64,000 nucleotides of DNA from Azospirillum doebereinerae (GTDB lineage Bacteria; Pseudomonadota; Alphaproteobacteria; Azospirillales; Azospirillaceae): the NCBI RefSeq assembly GCF_003989665.1, contig NZ_RZIJ01000020.1, positions 62,001 through 126,000 of the forward strand, read 5' to 3'. The notes beneath the pieces were generated by a model. It worked only from the letters and a program-made list of their open reading frames with translations. It was not told the DNA's origin and did no database searches. A program made the position numbers and the translations under genes. How positions within the stretch are numbered: position 1 is the stretch's first letter; every line of letters begins with the position of its first letter. Shown piece after piece: positions 34,741-45,236 of this stretch.

Positions 34741-37700
34741 ATGACGGCGACGATGGCGACCACCGAGGCACTGGATCCGAAGGCTCTGCTTCTGGTCTTG
34801 CGGCAGTTCCGCAAGGGCGACTTCTCGGTCCGGCTGCCGATGGACCTGACCGGCATCGACGGCGAGATCGCCGCCGCCTTCAACGACGTCGTCGAACTGA
34901 ACGAGAACCTGACCAAGGAGGTCAGCCGACTCAGCGTCGCCATCGGCAAGGAAGGCAAGATCAGCCAGCGCGCCAAGCTGTCCAGCGCGTCGGGCGGCTG
35001 GGTCACCTGCGTCGACAGCATCAACACGCTCGTTGGCGACATGATCCAGCCGACCACCGAGATCGCGCGGGTCATCGGCGCCGTCGCCAAGGGCGACCTG
35101 TCCAAGACCATGGCGCTGGAGATCGAGGGCCGGCCCCTCCAGGGCGAGTTCCTGCGCACCGCGCGGAACGTCAACACCATGGTGGAGCAGCTGGTCTCCG
35201 TCACCTCGGAGCTGACGCGCGTGGCGCGCGAGGTCGGCATCGAGGGCAAGCTGGGCGGTCAGGCCCATGTGAAGGGCGTCGGCGGCACCTGGAAGGATCT
35301 GACCGACAACGTGAACATGATGGCGGCGAACCTGACCGGTCAGGTGCGCAACATCGCCGAGGTGACGACGGCGGTCGCGAAGGGCGACCTGTCCAAGAAG
35401 ATCACGGTGGACGTGAAGGGCGAGATCCTGGAGCTGAAATCCACGATCAACACAATGGTGGACCAGCTGAACAGCTTCGCCTCGGAAGTGACGCGCGTGG
35501 CGCGCGAGGTGGGTTCGGAAGGCAAGCTGGGCGGCCAGGCCCGCGTGGAGGGCGTCGGCGGCACCTGGAAGGATCTGACCGACAACGTGAACATGATGGC
35601 GGCGAACCTGACCGGTCAGGTCCGCAACATCGCCGATGTGACGACGGCGGTCGCGAAGGGCGATCTGTCGAAGAAGATTACGGTGGACGTGAAGGGCGAG
35701 ATCCTGGAGCTGAAATCCACGATCAACACGATGGTGGACCAGCTGAACAGCTTCGCCTCGGAGGTGACGCGCGTGGCGCGCGAGGTGGGTTCGGAAGGCA
35801 AGCTGGGCGGTCAGGCGCGCGTGGAGGGCGTCGGCGGCACCTGGAAGGATTTGACCGACAGCGTGAACATGATGGCGGCGAACCTGACCGGTCAGGTCCG
35901 CAACATCGCCGACGTGACGACCGCCGTCGCCAACGGCGATTTGTCCAAGAAGATCACGGTGGACGTGAAGGGCGAAATCCTGGAGCTGAAATCCACGATC
36001 AACACGATGGTGGACCAGCTGAACAGCTTCGCCTCGGAAGTGACGCGCGTGGCGCGCGAGGTGGGTTCGGAGGGCAAGCTGGGCGGTCAGGCCCGCGTGG
36101 AGGGCGTCGGCGGCACTTGGAAGGATCTGACCGACAGCGTGAACCTGATGGCGGCCAACCTGACCGGTCAGGTCCGCAACATCGCCGACGTGACGACCGC
36201 CGTCGCCAACGGCGACTTGTCCAAGAAGATCACCGTCCCCGTGAAGGGCGAGATTCTGGAGCTGAAGAACACCATCAACACGATGGTGGACCAGCTCAAC
36301 AGCTTCGCCTCGGAGGTGACGCGCGTGGCGCGCGAAGTGGGTTCGGAAGGCAAGCTGGGCGGTCAGGCGCAGGTCAAGGGCGTCGGCGGCACCTGGAAGG
36401 ATCTGACGGACAGCGTGAACGCGATGGCGACCAACCTGACCGGTCAGGTGCGCAACATCGCCGAGGTGACGACGGCGGTCGCCAATGGCGATCTGTCGAA
36501 GAAGATCACGGTGGACGTGAAGGGCGAGATCCTCGAACTCAAATCCACGATCAACACGATGGTGGACCAGCTGAACAGCTTCGCCTCGGAAGTGACGCGC
36601 GTGGCACGCGAGGTGGGCTCGGAGGGTAAGCTGGGCGGTCAGGCGCAGGTGAAGGGCGTCGGCGGCACGTGGAAGGATCTGACCGACAACGTGAACGCGA
36701 TGGCGACCAACCTGACTGGTCAGGTGCGCAACATCGCCGAGGTGACGACGGCGGTCGCCAACGGCGATCTGTCCAAGAAGATCACGGTGGACGTGAAGGG
36801 CGAGATCCTCGAACTCAAATCCACGATCAACACCATGGTGGACCAGCTCAACAGTTTCGCCTCGGAAGTCGCCCGCGTGGCGCGCGAGGTGGGCATCGAG
36901 GGCAAGCTGGGCGGTCAGGCGCAGGTCAAGGGCGTGGCCGGCACCTGGAAGGATCTGACCGACAACGTGAACATGATGGCGGCCAACCTGACCGGTCAGG
37001 TGCGAAACATCGCAGAAGTCACGACGGCGGTCGCGAAGGGCGATTTGTCCAAGAAGATCACGGTGGACGTGCGTGGTGAAATCCTGGAGCTGAAGAACAC
37101 CATCAACACGATGGTGGACCAGCTGAACAGCTTCGCCTCGGAGGTGACGCGCGTGGCGCGCGAGGTGGGCTCCGAGGGCAAGCTGGGCGGTCAGGCGAAG
37201 GTGGAGGGTGTCGGCGGCACCTGGAAGGATCTGACCGACAACGTGAACATGATGGCGGCGAACCTGACCAACCAGGTGCGCGGCATCGCCAGCGTCGTGA
37301 CGGCGGTCGCCGACGGTGACCTCAAGCGCAAGCTGGCGGTGGACGCCAAGGGCGAGATCGCCGCGCTGGCCAACACCATCAACGGCATGATCGAGACGCT
37401 GGCGACCTTCGCCGATCAGGTGACCAACGTGGCCCGCGAGGTCGGCATCGAGGGCAAGCTGGGCGGTCAGGCCCGCGTGCCCGGCGCCGCCGGCCTGTGG
37501 AAGGATCTGACGGAGAACGTCAACCAGCTCGCCGCCAACCTGACCACCCAGGTCCGCGCCATCGCCGAGGTGGCGACCGCCGTGACCAAGGGCGACCTGA
37601 CCCGTTCCATCACCGTCGAGGCGATGGGCGAGGTGGCCGCCCTGAAGGACAACATCAACGAGATGATCCGCAATCTTCGCGACACCACGCTGAAGAACGC

Positions 37701-40569
37701 GGAGCAGGATTGGCTGAAGACCAACCTCGCGAAGTTCACCCGTATGCTCCAGGGCGAGCGCGATCTGGTCACCGTCTCTAACATGATCCTGTCGGAGATC
37801 GCCCCGCTGGTGAACGCGCAGCACGGTGTCTTCTACGTCGCCTCGCGCGACAAGGACGAGGCGCTGCTGGAGATGGTCGCCAGCTACGCGCTGAAGGAGC
37901 GCAAGAACCTGTCCAACCGCTTCGGGTTGAAGGAGGGGCTGGTCGGGCAGTGCGCCTACGAGAAGAAGCGCATTCTGCTGACCAACGTGCCGCGCGACTA
38001 CGTGTCGATCAGCTCGGGCCTTGGCGAGGCGCCGCCGCTCAACATCATCGTGCTGCCCGTGCTGTTCGAGGACGAGGTCAAGGCGGTGATCGAACTGGCC
38101 TCCTTCGGCCGGTTCAGCGAGACCCACCAGTCCTTCCTGGAGCAGCTGACCGAGAGCATCGGCATCGTGCTCAACACCATCGCCGCCAACATGCGCACCG
38201 AAGGGCTGCTCAAGCAGTCGCAGCGCCTGACGACCGAGCTGCAAAGCCAGCAGGAGGAGCTGAAGACCACCAACGAGCGGCTGGAACAACAGGCCGCCTC
38301 GCTGCGCAAGTCCGAGGAGCTGCTCAAGGCCCAGCAGGAGAAGCTGAAGACCACCAACGAGGCGCTGGAGGAAAAGGCCGGCGAGCTGGAGCAGCAGAAC
38401 GTCGAGGTCGAGCGCAAGAACCGCGAGGTCGTGCTGGCCAAGGCGGCGCTGGAGGAGAAGGCCGAACAGCTCTCCCTGACCTCCAAGTACAAGTCGCAGT
38501 TCCTCGCCAACATGAGCCACGAGCTGCGCACCCCGCTGAACAGCCTGCTGATCCTGTCGAAGCTGCTGGCCGACAACCCCGACACCAACCTGTCGGACCG
38601 TCAGGTGGAGTTCGCCCACACCATCCACGCCGCCGGCACCGACCTTCTGGGCCTGATCAACGACATCCTCGACCTGTCGAAGATCGAATCCGGCACCGTC
38701 ACGCTGGAGATCGGCGAGGTCGTGCTGGGCGACCTGCGCGGCCATGTCGAGCGCACCTTCTCCCAGGTCGCGCAGGAAAAATCGCTGTCCTTCGCCATCG
38801 AGATGGACGAGCGGCTGCCCGTCGCGATCCAGACCGACGAGAAGCGGCTGGAACAGGTGCTCAACAACCTGCTGTCCAACGCCTTCAAGTTCACCGAGAC
38901 CGGCGGCATCACCTTCCGGGTCGCCGCCGTGACGGAGGGGTGGAGCGCCGGCCATCCGGTGCTGAACGCGGCCTCCTCCGTGCTGGCCTTCACCGTGCTG
39001 GACACCGGCATCGGCATCCCCGACGACAAGCAGCGCATCATCTTCGAGGCGTTCCAGCAGGCCGACGGCACCACCAGCCGCAAATACGGCGGCACCGGCC
39101 TCGGGCTGTCGATCAGCCGTGAGATCGCCCGGCTGCTGGGCGGCGAGATCCGCGTCACCAGCATCGTCGGCAAGGGCAGCGCCTTCACCCTCTACGTGCC
39201 GCTGACCTTCGACCTCGCCAGCGACACGGCGGGCCAACCCACCGGGCCGCTCAAGCGCACCGATCTCGCCACCCGGCCCATCGTGGCGGCCGGGTCGGAG
39301 GAGGGGCTGGCGCTGCTGCTGCCCACCCCGGCCTCCGACGACCGCGAGCGCATCCGCCCCGGCGATCCGGTGGTGATGATCGTCGAGGACGACGCGAAGT
39401 TCGCCTCCATCCTGATCGATCTGGCGCGCGAGAAGGGCTTCCGCACCGTGGTGTCGTCGGGCGGCGGCTCGGCCCTGCCGTTCGCCCGCAAATACCGGCC
39501 GGACGCCATCCTGCTCGACATCGGGCTGCCGGACATGGACGGCTGGGCGGTGCTCGACCTGCTCAAGCGCGATCCCCAGACCCGCCACATCCCGGTCCAC
39601 GTCATCTCCGCCAAGGACGAGCGGCGGCGCGGCCTGTCGATGGGCGCCTTCGACTATTCGGAAAAGCCGGTGGAGCGCGAGGCCATCTTCAACGCGCTGG
39701 CCCGCGTCCAGAACTTCAAGGAGGCGCCGCACCGCAAGCTTCTGATCGTCGAGAAGGAGGCCCAGCAGCCCGGCGGCATCGCCGCCCTGATCGGCAACGG
39801 CGACGTGGAATCGCGCACCGTCACCTCGGTGGAGGCCGCGATGGCGGCGCTGAACGTCGACCGCTTCGACTGCATGGTGCTGGATCTGTCGACCCCGCAG
39901 CCCGCCGATTTCGAACTGGTCGAATGGCTGCGCACCCGCGAGGCGCTGGCCTGGATGCCGGTGGTGGTCTACGCCTCCACCGACATCGCGCCGGAGGACG
40001 AGGCGCGGCTGCGCCGTCTGGCGGAAACCGTCGTGCTGAAGAGCACCCGGTCGCCCGCCGGGCTGATCGACGAGACCGCGCTGTTCCTGCACCGCGCCGT
40101 CGACCGCCTGCCGGACGAGAAGCGCCGCACCATCCTCGATCTGCGCCAGCACGACCCGGCGCTGGCTGGCAAGCGGGTGCTGGTGATCGACGACGACATC
40201 CGCAACATCTTCTCGCTCGCCAGCGTCATGGAGGCCCACGCCATCCAGGTGCTGCACGCCGAGAGCGGGCGCGAGGGCATCGAGATCCTGAAACGGAACC
40301 CCGACATCGACGTCGCGCTGGTCGATATCATGATGCCGGAGATGGACGGCTACCAGACCATGCGGGAAATCCGCGGCATCGACGCGTTGCGCCACCTGCC
40401 GATGATCGCCGTTACCGCCAAGGCGATGAAGGGCGACCGCGAGAAATGCATCGAGGCCGGCGCCACCGACTACATCGCCAAGCCGGTGGACATCGACCAC
40501 CTGCTGTCGCTGCTGCGGATCTGGACCGCGAAGGGCACACGGACGGTGCTGCGGGGGCTCCCGGCATGA
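34741..40569 (+). CDS. Giant soluble poly-HAMP hybrid histidine kinase with three receiver domains
   Basis: A 1942-residue protein with no membrane helix. Residues 15 to about 985 are HAMP-type units. Units of 92 residues repeat, seven of them almost identical (residues 200-843), with more diverged units on both sides. Next are a GAF domain (about 988-1155), a coiled coil, a HisKA domain with His1260 in [13 protein letters not shown] and an ATPase domain ([33 protein letters not shown]). Three receivers follow, with phospho-sites near Asp1593, Asp1715 (degenerate domain) and Asp1862. The layout resembles the Nik1-type group III kinases of fungi, which respond to osmotic and chemical stress. 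ATG 34741 is preferred over 34729 because GGGGAA lies just before it. Confidence 0.93.
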   Translation: MTATMATTEALDPKALLLVLRQFRKGDFSVRLPMDLTGIDGEIAAAFNDVVELNENLTKEVSRLSVAIGKEGKISQRAKLSSASGGWVTCVDSINTLVGDMIQPTTEIARVIGAVAKGDLSKTMALEIEGRPLQGEFLRTARNVNTMVEQLVSVTSELTRVAREVGIEGKLGGQAHVKGVGGTWKDLTDNVNMMAANLTGQVRNIAEVTTAVAKGDLSKKITVDVKGEILELKSTINTMVDQLNSFASEVTRVAREVGSEGKLGGQARVEGVGGTWKDLTDNVNMMAANLTGQVRNIADVTTAVAKGDLSKKITVDVKGEILELKSTINTMVDQLNSFASEVTRVAREVGSEGKLGGQARVEGVGGTWKDLTDSVNMMAANLTGQVRNIADVTTAVANGDLSKKITVDVKGEILELKSTINTMVDQLNSFASEVTRVAREVGSEGKLGGQARVEGVGGTWKDLTDSVNLMAANLTGQVRNIADVTTAVANGDLSKKITVPVKGEILELKNTINTMVDQLNSFASEVTRVAREVGSEGKLGGQAQVKGVGGTWKDLTDSVNAMATNLTGQVRNIAEVTTAVANGDLSKKITVDVKGEILELKSTINTMVDQLNSFASEVTRVAREVGSEGKLGGQAQVKGVGGTWKDLTDNVNAMATNLTGQVRNIAEVTTAVANGDLSKKITVDVKGEILELKSTINTMVDQLNSFASEVARVAREVGIEGKLGGQAQVKGVAGTWKDLTDNVNMMAANLTGQVRNIAEVTTAVAKGDLSKKITVDVRGEILELKNTINTMVDQLNSFASEVTRVAREVGSEGKLGGQAKVEGVGGTWKDLTDNVNMMAANLTNQVRGIASVVTAVADGDLKRKLAVDAKGEIAALANTINGMIETLATFADQVTNVAREVGIEGKLGGQARVPGAAGLWKDLTENVNQLAANLTTQVRAIAEVATAVTKGDLTRSITVEAMGEVAALKDNINEMIRNLRDTTLKNAEQDWLKTNLAKFTRMLQGERDLVTVSNMILSEIAPLVNAQHGVFYVASRDKDEALLEMVASYALKERKNLSNRFGLKEGLVGQCAYEKKRILLTNVPRDYVSISSGLGEAPPLNIIVLPVLFEDEVKAVIELASFGRFSETHQSFLEQLTESIGIVLNTIAANMRTEGLLKQSQRLTTELQSQQEELKTTNERLEQQAASLRKSEELLKAQQEKLKTTNEALEEKAGELEQQNVEVERKNREVVLAKAALEEKAEQLSLTSKYKSQFLANMSHELRTPLNSLLILSKLLADNPDTNLSDRQVEFAHTIHAAGTDLLGLINDILDLSKIESGTVTLEIGEVVLGDLRGHVERTFSQVAQEKSLSFAIEMDERLPVAIQTDEKRLEQVLNNLLSNAFKFTETGGITFRVAAVTEGWSAGHPVLNAASSVLAFTVLDTGIGIPDDKQRIIFEAFQQADGTTSRKYGGTGLGLSISREIARLLGGEIRVTSIVGKGSAFTLYVPLTFDLASDTAGQPTGPLKRTDLATRPIVAAGSEEGLALLLPTPASDDRERIRPGDPVVMIVEDDAKFASILIDLAREKGFRTVVSSGGGSALPFARKYRPDAILLDIGLPDMDGWAVLDLLKRDPQTRHIPVHVISAKDERRRGLSMGAFDYSEKPVEREAIFNALARVQNFKEAPHRKLLIVEKEAQQPGGIAALIGNGDVESRTVTSVEAAMAALNVDRFDCMVLDLSTPQPADFELVEWLRTREALAWMPVVVYASTDIAPEDEARLRRLAETVVLKSTRSPAGLIDETALFLHRAVDRLPDEKRRTILDLRQHDPALAGKRVLVIDDDIRNIFSLASVMEAHAIQVLHAESGREGIEILKRNPDIDVALVDIMMPEMDGYQTMREIRGIDALRHLPMIAVTAKAMKGDREKCIEAGATDYIAKPVDIDHLLSLLRIWTAKGTRTVLRGLPA
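35338..37269 (+). repeat. Seven tandem 276-bp repeats inside the poly-HAMP kinase gene
   Basis: Units begin at 35338, 35614, 35890, 36166, 36442, 36718 and 36994, each starting at the codons for GQVRNIA. The DNA is nearly identical from unit to unit, including long identical runs such as ATCAACACGATGGTGGACCA, with a few third-position and conservative changes. Diverged units follow at 37270 and 37546. The reading frame is preserved by any whole-unit gain or loss. Confidence 0.95.
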
Positions 40570-40748
40570 CGCGGAGAAAGCTGCACGTTGCGCGGGTTCC
40601 GGCCACGCGGGGCGGCGCGTGGGGCGGTTCGCGGCGCGGGAAGGGAGGGGTGTCGCCCTTCACCTTTCCCCGCCAGGGTCTGGCGTCCCTGGAGCCGGCG
40701 CCGCCCGTCGTCGCGCGCGGCGCGAGCGCCGGGGGGGAGGGCCGGGTG

Positions 40749-42848
40749 ATGACGGACGCCCCGCAGCCGGACGCCCGCAAGACCGACGTCGCCATCCTGA
40801 TCGTGGACGACGATTCCCGGAACCTGTTCGCCGTGCGCGAGACGCTGGAGGACCTGGGCGCCCAGCTCGTGCTCGCCAAATCGGGCGAGGAGGCGCTGAA
40901 GCACCTGCTGCGCCAGGACTTCGCGCTGATCCTGCTGGATGTCCACATGCCCGGCATGGACGGCTACGAGACGGCCGAGATGATCCGCAAGCGCGAGAAG
41001 TCGCGCCACATCCCGATCATCTTCCTGACCGCCATCAACAAGGACGAGGTCCACATCTTTCGCGGCTACGCGACGGGCGCCGTGGACTACATGTTCAAGC
41101 CGGTCGATCCGCACGTCCTGAAGTCCAAGGTCTCGGTCTTCGTCGACCTCTACCGCAAGACCGAGGAGATCCGCCGCGAATCCGAGGCCCGGCAACGCCT
41201 GCTCGACGAGAACGAGCGGGTCCGCCGCGAGAAGCTGCACGCCGAGCAGGCGCTCCGCCGGTCGGAGGAGCGGCAGGCCCTGGTGCTGCGCCAGCTTCCC
41301 ATCGTGCTCTACACCGCCGACCTGACGCCGGGTCTGCCCTTCCGCTACGTCTCCGACAATGTGGAGGCGGTGCTGGGCCATCCGGCCGGTTGCTTCATCG
41401 GAAACTCCGCCTTCTGGGAGGAACGGCTGCACCCCGACGACCGGTCGCGCGTGCTGGCGCAACTGGCGGGAATCCGGGACGCCGGGCTGTCCACTCTGGA
41501 ATACCGCTGGATCTGCCCGGACGGGACGGAACGCCATCTGCTCGACCAGACCGTGGTGGTGCGCGACGAGACCGGGGCGCCGTGCGAGCTGTCCGGCACC
41601 ATCCTCGACGTGACCGAGACGCGGCAGGCCCAGCAGCAGCTCGCCCATTCCCAGAAGATGGAGATGGTCGGCCAATTGACCGGCGGCATCGCTCACGACT
41701 TCAACAACATGCTGATGGTGGTGATCGGCAGCCTGGAGCGGCTGGCCCCGGCGCTGGCCGACGACGCCAAGACCGCGCGCCGCGCCGAGATGGCGTTGCA
41801 GGCGGCGCTGCGCTGCTCCGACATGACGCGCCGGCTGCTGACCTTCGCGCGGCGCCAGCAGCTCCACCCCGAGCCGGTCGATCTCGACGCGCTGGCCGGC
41901 GGCATGGCCGAGTTGATGGAGCGCACGCTGGGCCGCGACATCGAGATCGTCATCGAGGCCCCGGCCGAGCCGCTGTGGACCGCCACGGTGGACCGCTCCC
42001 AGGCGGAATCGGCGTTGCTCAACCTCGTCATCAACGCGCGCGACGCCATGCCGGACGGCGGGCATCTGCGCATCCACACCGCCAACACCCGCTTTTCCGA
42101 GGCCACCACCGCCCATGGCATGAGCATCCCCGCCGGGGATTACGTCCTGCTGGCGGTGTCGGACAGCGGTTGCGGCATGCCCCCGGAGGTGCTGGAGCGC
42201 GCCTTCGAACCCTTCTTCACGACCAAGGAGACCGGCAAGGGCACCGGCCTCGGCCTCAGCATGATCCATGGTTTCGTGAAGCAGTCGGGCGGGCTGATCG
42301 GCATCGACAGCACGCCCGGCGCCGGCACCACCTTCCGCCTTTACCTGCCGCGCGCGGTCGAGACCGGGCGGGCGGTCGGCGATTCCGACGCCGACGCGCC
42401 GGAGCAGGCCGCCGGCCGGGGCGAGACCGTGCTGGTGGTGGACGACGATTCCGACGTGCGCGCGGTGGCGGTGCAGGCGGTGACGGCCTTCGGCTACCGC
42501 GTGCTGGAGGCCGACGGCGGCGCCTCGGCGCTGGCCGTTCTGGACGGCGGGGCGGTCGACCTGCTGTTCACCGACATCGTGATGCCCGGCGGCATGAACG
42601 GCCGCGAGCTGGCGCGCGAGGGCTTGCGCCGCCACCCCGGCCTGCGCGTGCTGTTCGCGTCCGGCTACGCCAACGGGTCCACCGTCGAGCCGGACGCCGA
42701 TCTCGGCACCGCCGAGACGCTGGCAAAGCCCTACCGCGACGCCGACCTCGCCCGCGCCCTGCGCCGGGTCCTCGACCTGTCCGTCATCCCCCCACCGGAG
42801 GACGGTGGCGAGAACGCCCGTCCTTCCCGTTCCGGAGAACCCGACTGA
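40749..42848 (+). CDS. Receiver-PAS-histidine kinase-receiver hybrid
   Basis: A 699-residue soluble protein. An N-terminal receiver (phospho-site Asp64 in LILLDVHMPGMDGYETAEMI) is followed by a coiled linker, a PAS domain (about 175-300) and a kinase core of the HDFNN type (His316 in GIAHDFNNMLMVV). It has an N-box NLVINARDAMPDGG and a G-box GTGLGLSMIHGFVKQSGG. The C-terminal receiver has Asp609 in LLFTDIVMPGGMNGREL. It lies 179 bases after the poly-HAMP kinase and probably works with it. The frame is open back to 40566, overlapping the previous stop, but GAGGG before 40749 and the start of the receiver favour the shorter form. Confidence 0.9.
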   Translation: MTDAPQPDARKTDVAILIVDDDSRNLFAVRETLEDLGAQLVLAKSGEEALKHLLRQDFALILLDVHMPGMDGYETAEMIRKREKSRHIPIIFLTAINKDEVHIFRGYATGAVDYMFKPVDPHVLKSKVSVFVDLYRKTEEIRRESEARQRLLDENERVRREKLHAEQALRRSEERQALVLRQLPIVLYTADLTPGLPFRYVSDNVEAVLGHPAGCFIGNSAFWEERLHPDDRSRVLAQLAGIRDAGLSTLEYRWICPDGTERHLLDQTVVVRDETGAPCELSGTILDVTETRQAQQQLAHSQKMEMVGQLTGGIAHDFNNMLMVVIGSLERLAPALADDAKTARRAEMALQAALRCSDMTRRLLTFARRQQLHPEPVDLDALAGGMAELMERTLGRDIEIVIEAPAEPLWTATVDRSQAESALLNLVINARDAMPDGGHLRIHTANTRFSEATTAHGMSIPAGDYVLLAVSDSGCGMPPEVLERAFEPFFTTKETGKGTGLGLSMIHGFVKQSGGLIGIDSTPGAGTTFRLYLPRAVETGRAVGDSDADAPEQAAGRGETVLVVDDDSDVRAVAVQAVTAFGYRVLEADGGASALAVLDGGAVDLLFTDIVMPGGMNGRELAREGLRRHPGLRVLFASGYANGSTVEPDADLGTAETLAKPYRDADLARALRRVLDLSVIPPPEDGGENARPSRSGEPD

Positions 42849-43030
42849 ACGCGCATGGACGCTGATTCAAAGCCCCTCTCCCCGCGTGGAGAGAAGGGCC
42901 ACGTCAGCGCCCATGGTTGAACGCGGGAGTAATGGAAAGAGTGTGGAAATGACGGGCCGCCAGGTTTTTTCGAGGGATGGGGACGCGCCCCACCAGGGTG
43001 CCGGCAAGCAAACAGTCAGGTTCTGTGTAC

Positions 43031-43405
43031 ATGGTGTTGTCCGACGATGCGCTGTCGCTTCTTCGCACTTCGATCCGCTCGGTCTGGGCGTTGGAACTCC
43101 TGATGCTGCTGCGCCGGGAGCCCGGACGGTCCTGGAGCCGCGACGCCCTGATCCGCGAGCTGCGCGGCAGCGAGACCGTCGTGCAGGAGGCGCTGGACGG
43201 CTTCCTCGCCGCTGCCCTGGTCGCGGCGGAGCCGGACGGTTCCTACCGCTACCGCCCGGCGCTGGCGGTGCTCGACCAGTGGGTAGGGGAGATCGAGCAG
43301 GCCTACGCCCAGCGCCCCTCGGCCATCGTCCGGGAGATCCTCGGGGCGCCCGGCAACAAGGTGCAGATCTTCGCGGATTCCTTCCGCTTCCGGAAAAACG
43401 ACTGA
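43031..43405 (+). CDS. Small winged-helix-like protein
   Basis: A 124-residue protein starting MVLSDDALSLLRTSIRSVWA. It has the helix pattern of a winged-helix DNA-binding fold: ALELLMLLRREPGRSWSRDA, then IRELRGSETVVQEALDGFLA, then a beta wing around AAEPDGSYRYRP. It is followed within 16 bases by two small membrane proteins, so the three are probably one transcript. It could be their regulator. A GTG two codons earlier and an ATG at 42977 are alternative starts. Confidence 0.7.
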   Translation: MVLSDDALSLLRTSIRSVWALELLMLLRREPGRSWSRDALIRELRGSETVVQEALDGFLAAALVAAEPDGSYRYRPALAVLDQWVGEIEQAYAQRPSAIVREILGAPGNKVQIFADSFRFRKND

Positions 43406-43421
43406 TGGGACGGCGTCTGCG

Positions 43422-43691
43422 ATGGATTTCGTGAAGTCGGCCGTCTACCTGCTGTGCTTCGCCGCGAGCCTGCTGTGCATGGTGCTGCTGGCGCGCAGCT
43501 GGTGGCGCTCGCGCTCGCGCCTGTTGCTGTGGAGCACGCTGTGCTTCGTGGGCTTGGCGATCAACAACCTGCTGCTGTTCGTCGACGTGGTCGTCCTGCC
43601 GACGCAGGTCGACCTGCTGCCGTTCCGCCAGCTCACGGCGCTCGCCGCGATCGGGGTGCTGTTGTACGGCTTCATCTGGGATGCCGACTGA
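43422..43691 (+). CDS. Small three-helix membrane protein (DUF5985-like)
   Basis: An 89-residue hydrophobic protein with three membrane helices: VYLLCFAASLLCMVLLAR, LLWSTLCFVGLAINNLLLFV and LTALAAIGVLLYGFIW. The pattern fits the DUF5985 family, function unknown. It overlaps the next gene by one base (TGATG), which suggests translational coupling and a paired function in the inner membrane. Confidence 0.75.
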   Translation: MDFVKSAVYLLCFAASLLCMVLLARSWWRSRSRLLLWSTLCFVGLAINNLLLFVDVVVLPTQVDLLPFRQLTALAAIGVLLYGFIWDAD

Positions 43692-43969
43692 TGTCAGGAA
43701 CGGGCTACGGCTTCATCACCGGGGCGCTCGCGGCGCTGTACGTCATCGCCGGGGTGTTCTTCCTGCGCTTCTGGCGGCGGACGCGCGACGCGCTGTTCGT
43801 CCATTTCGCGCTGGCCTTCGGACTGCTCGCCCTCAACCAGGCGCTGGTCGCGCTGGGCGGCTTCCAGCGCGAGGAGCAGGGCTGGATCTACCTGATCCGC
43901 CTGCTCGCCTTCGTGCTGATCATCGTCGCCATAATCCGCAAGAACCTGGAGGGCCGGCGGCCGGGTTAG
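43691..43969 (+). CDS. Second small membrane protein of the pair (DUF5985-like)
   Basis: A 92-residue protein with three hydrophobic segments: FITGALAALYVIAGVFFL, FVHFALAFGLLALNQALVAL and IYLIRLLAFVLIIVAII. The layout matches the preceding gene, so the two look like diverged copies. The ATG overlaps the stop of the previous gene. The basic C-terminus (RKNLEGRRPG) should be cytoplasmic. Function unknown. Confidence 0.75.
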   Translation: MSGTGYGFITGALAALYVIAGVFFLRFWRRTRDALFVHFALAFGLLALNQALVALGGFQREEQGWIYLIRLLAFVLIIVAIIRKNLEGRRPG

Positions 43970-43997
43970 CGAGGGCGCCAACTCAGCGCAGGCCGGC

Positions 43998-45236
43998 TCA
44001 GCGCAGGGACGACAGCCGGTCGATCCGCCGCAGGGCCGGGAAGCGCCACGCCCAGGCCGCCGCCAGCCCGACCGCCCCGACGCCGCCCAGCACCACCGCC
44101 GGGACGACGCCGAGCGCGGCGGCCAGCGCCCCGGATTCGAACTCGCCCAGCTGGTTCGAGGCGCCGATGAACAGCGAGGCCACGGCGCCGACCCGCCCGC
44201 GCATGTCGTCCGGGGTGGAGAGCTGCACCAGGGTCTGGCGGACGAAGACGCTGATCTGATCGGTGGCCCCCACCGCGAAGAGGGCGGCGAAGGACAGAAC
44301 CGGGTCGGCCGACAGCCCGAAGGCGATGGTGGCCGCGCCGAACCCGGCGACCGCGATCAGCATCCAGCGCCCGGCGTGGCGCCGCACCCCCCAGCGGGTG
44401 ATGCAGACCGCCGTGATCAGCGCCCCCAGCGCCGGGGCGCTGCGCAGCAGCCCCAGCCCCCAGGGGCCGACGTGCAGCACGTCGCGGGCGTAGATCGGCA
44501 GCAGCGCCGTCGCCCCACCCAACAGCACCGCGAAGAGGTCGAGCGAGATGGCGCCCAGGATTTCCGGCCGGCTGCGGATGAAGGCGGCGCCGGCCAGCAT
44601 GTTGGTCAGGCTCATCGCCCGCTTGGTCATCGTCACCGGGCGCGGCCGCATGGCGAGGATCAGCGTCACCGAAAGCAGCATCATCACCGTGCTGGCCCCG
44701 TAGACCGCCGCCGGCCCGGCGATGTAGAGCAGCCCGCCCAGCGCCGGGCCGGAGATCAGCGCCACCTGCACGCCCGACGAATGCCAGGCGACGGCGTTGG
44801 GCAGATCCTCGACCGGCACCGTCGCCGACAGGATCGCTTGGTTGGCCGGTCCCTCGAAGGATTTGGCGGCGCCGATCAGCGCGACGATGCAGAAGATCGC
44901 CAGTGGCGCGAGCGCTCCGGCCAGTGTCATCGTCAGCAGGGCGGCGATGGCGACCAGTTCCACCGACAGGGCGCCCAGCAGCACGCCCTTGCGGTCGTGG
45001 CTGTCCACCACATGGCCGGCGACTAGCGCCAGGGCCAAAGTGGGCAGGAACTGGAACAGCCCGACCAGCCCGAGGTCGAGCGGGTTTCCAGTCAGGTCGT
45101 AGACCTGCCAGCCCACCGCCACGACCTGCATCTGGAGCGCCAGCATGGAGCAAACCCGCGCGAACCAGAACAGGGCGAAGGCCCGGTGCCGGAAGGCCGA
45201 GCGGAAAACGTCGCCGGAGGAAGGCGCCACGGTCAT
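43998..45236 (-). CDS. Major facilitator superfamily exporter (EntS-like)
   Basis: A 412-residue transporter with about twelve membrane helices. Typical EntS/MFS_3 elements are FALFWFARVCSMLALQMQVV, GWQVYDLTGNPLDLGLVGL, the loop VVDSHDRKGVLL and DDMRGRVGAVASLFIGASNQ. EntS-type proteins export enterobactin and similar small molecules, but no siderophore genes are present here and the substrate is unknown. Its ATG overlaps the stop of the thiolase gene, so it is the last gene of the biotin/acyl-CoA operon. Confidence 0.88.
   Translation of the reverse strand: MTVAPSSGDVFRSAFRHRAFALFWFARVCSMLALQMQVVAVGWQVYDLTGNPLDLGLVGLFQFLPTLALALVAGHVVDSHDRKGVLLGALSVELVAIAALLTMTLAGALAPLAIFCIVALIGAAKSFEGPANQAILSATVPVEDLPNAVAWHSSGVQVALISGPALGGLLYIAGPAAVYGASTVMMLLSVTLILAMRPRPVTMTKRAMSLTNMLAGAAFIRSRPEILGAISLDLFAVLLGGATALLPIYARDVLHVGPWGLGLLRSAPALGALITAVCITRWGVRRHAGRWMLIAVAGFGAATIAFGLSADPVLSFAALFAVGATDQISVFVRQTLVQLSTPDDMRGRVGAVASLFIGASNQLGEFESGALAAALGVVPAVVLGGVGAVGLAAAWAWRFPALRRIDRLSSLR

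Noticed and set aside
35338-37269. Regularly spaced repeats considered as a CRISPR-like array
   Set aside because: The 276-bp units are contiguous, coding and in frame, without short repeats and unique spacers.
34339-40500. 2053-codon minus-strand open frame opposite the poly-HAMP kinase
   Set aside because: It is an antisense shadow: its repeats ([21 protein letters not shown] and similar) are just the complement of the 276-bp HAMP repeats. It has no ribosome site or domain.
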